Shown here in pieces: positions 63,274 through 64,000 of a DNA stretch of 64,000 nt (the first letter of the stretch is position 1; the number at the start of each line of letters is the position of its first letter). Source of the DNA: Tupaia tana (taxonomy: Eukaryota > Chordata > Mammalia > Scandentia > Tupaiidae); assembly GCA_026018925.1 (NCBI GenBank), contig JAKSZU010000009.1, positions 36,508,415 to 36,572,414 on the forward strand, in the 5' to 3' direction. Under the pieces are notes generated by a model. That model was not told where the DNA came from. It searched no databases and saw only the letters and a program-made list of their open reading frames with translations. Position numbers and translations under genes: made by a program.

Positions 63274-64000
63274 CTGTAAGAGAAAATTATTTAATATTTA
63301 AAATATATACTTAAGTTTTCATTTGTATAAAATATTTACCTATACATATATATTATACATAGCAATGAAATGAATACTGAGGAGCCCATTACCCACCTTA
63401 AGAAATAAAATGTTGCCCATTGTTTAAAGCCTCTTTATGCCTCTTCCTGATCATACCACCCTTCCACCCTTCAGTGGTAAATGCTACTCTGACTTTTGTG
63501 TTTATCATTTCCTTGCTCTTTTTTTATATCTAGCTTTGTATATTTTTAAATTACAGAACATTTATCTTAATGCATGTAAACTTACATAATGTGATTTTTT
63601 CATTCAGTATTGAGACTTGCCCATTATCAAATTGAATGACATAAAATTTTAATTTTGTATTTCAAAAAGGAAACAAAAACCCAAATTCATGTGGTTCTAA
63701 ACATATGGCATTGTTTTAATTCTTTATTCTGTTTCTCTATTGCCCACTATGTACACCACAATTTATCCTTTCTTCTGTTGATGGACATTTAGCTTGTTCA
63801 ATAGTTTGCCATTACATAGCTTTGAACATTCTCATATATGTCTTCTCCTATCTAGATGTGTAGATAAAATCTTATTAAATCTTGCCTAATTGTTTTCCAA
63901 AGTGATTATACCAATTTGCACTCCTACAGCCTAAATATGAGAATGCTGGTCCACCAAATCCTTACTAAGAGTTGGTTATAATCCTTGATATGATCTAATC
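63274..64000 (-). other. SLC6A14: SLC6A14 intron (continues past window)
   Basis: Intronic DNA upstream of the residue-311 exon. Most of it is an old L1. The preceding exon is not inside the window. Confidence 0.7.
63370..63985 (-). mobile_element. Old LINE-1 (L1ME-type) 3' part, minus strand
   Basis: GTTTATCATTTCCTTGCTCT, CACAATTTATCCTTTCTTCT, GTTGATGGACATTTAGCTTG, TTGTTTTCCAAAGTGATTAT, ACCAATTTGCACTCCTACAG: reversed 3' UTR and ORF2 words of old L1 elements. Confidence 0.7.

Overview
This is a window of mammalian nuclear DNA: spliced genes with GT-AG introns, no operons, a very high load of tRNA-derived SINEs, LINE-1 pieces of several ages, and L2, MIR, MER5-like, Tigger-like and MaLR relics found across placental mammals. 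No Alu, B1 or other 7SL-derived SINE is seen, which argues against primate, rodent and tree shrew. Coding exons are almost identical to human as I recall the human proteins. That combination fits a colugo (Dermoptera, Galeopterus type), whose genome is known for tRNA-derived CYN-SINEs. The species call is inference at about 0.6. The two host genes place the window on the X chromosome, at the region matching human Xq23.

Layout. 1-49,000 is gene-poor and built largely from repeats. It holds a nested transposon stack and two gammaretrovirus-like solo LTRs (0.4-1.8 kb), two copies of a 62-70 bp palindromic mariner-like MITE (2.0 and 4.8 kb), and a dead retrocopy of CAP1 (5.65-8.26 kb). SINE-dense DNA follows, with a class II-like solo LTR at 23.5 kb and a fossil LINE-1 of about 5 kb (24.0-29.2 kb). 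A second fossil LINE-1 (41.3-47.1 kb) is split by a 2.8 kb insertion carrying an intact LINE-1 ORF1 with no ORF2: a half-L1 (HAL1-like) element. 49,000-50,700 is CT83 (KK-LC-1 cancer/testis antigen), two coding exons, plus strand, open and complete. 53,267-63,273 holds the last seven coding exons of SLC6A14 (amino-acid transporter ATB0,+), minus strand, residues about 311-642; the gene continues beyond the right edge. CT83 and SLC6A14 lie tail to tail, as in human.

SINE names used here. Type A: about 150 nt, tRNA-like head, pyrimidine run, tail GGTCAAATTAAAATAAATAAA-like. Type B: about 255 nt, head GGGACCAGCAGTTAGCGTAA, a C6/G6 palindrome in the core, 3' end CCCTATAGCAAAAACCTCTCC then A-run; youngest by target-site duplications (TSDs) and retained CpGs. 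Type C: about 240 nt, head GGGGCCAGCCRGTGGTGTGG, CTTGAAAAACAC linker; older and more diverged. Type D: oldest, with a different core (CTGAYTAGCTGGAAAGCTGAG-like). Close to sixty copies or fragments are listed, about one per 1.1 kb.

The genes do not form a pathway: SLC6A14 imports amino acids at the epithelial plasma membrane and CT83 is a small germline-restricted membrane-anchored protein. Most short open reading frames in the window are chance frames through SINEs and simple repeats.
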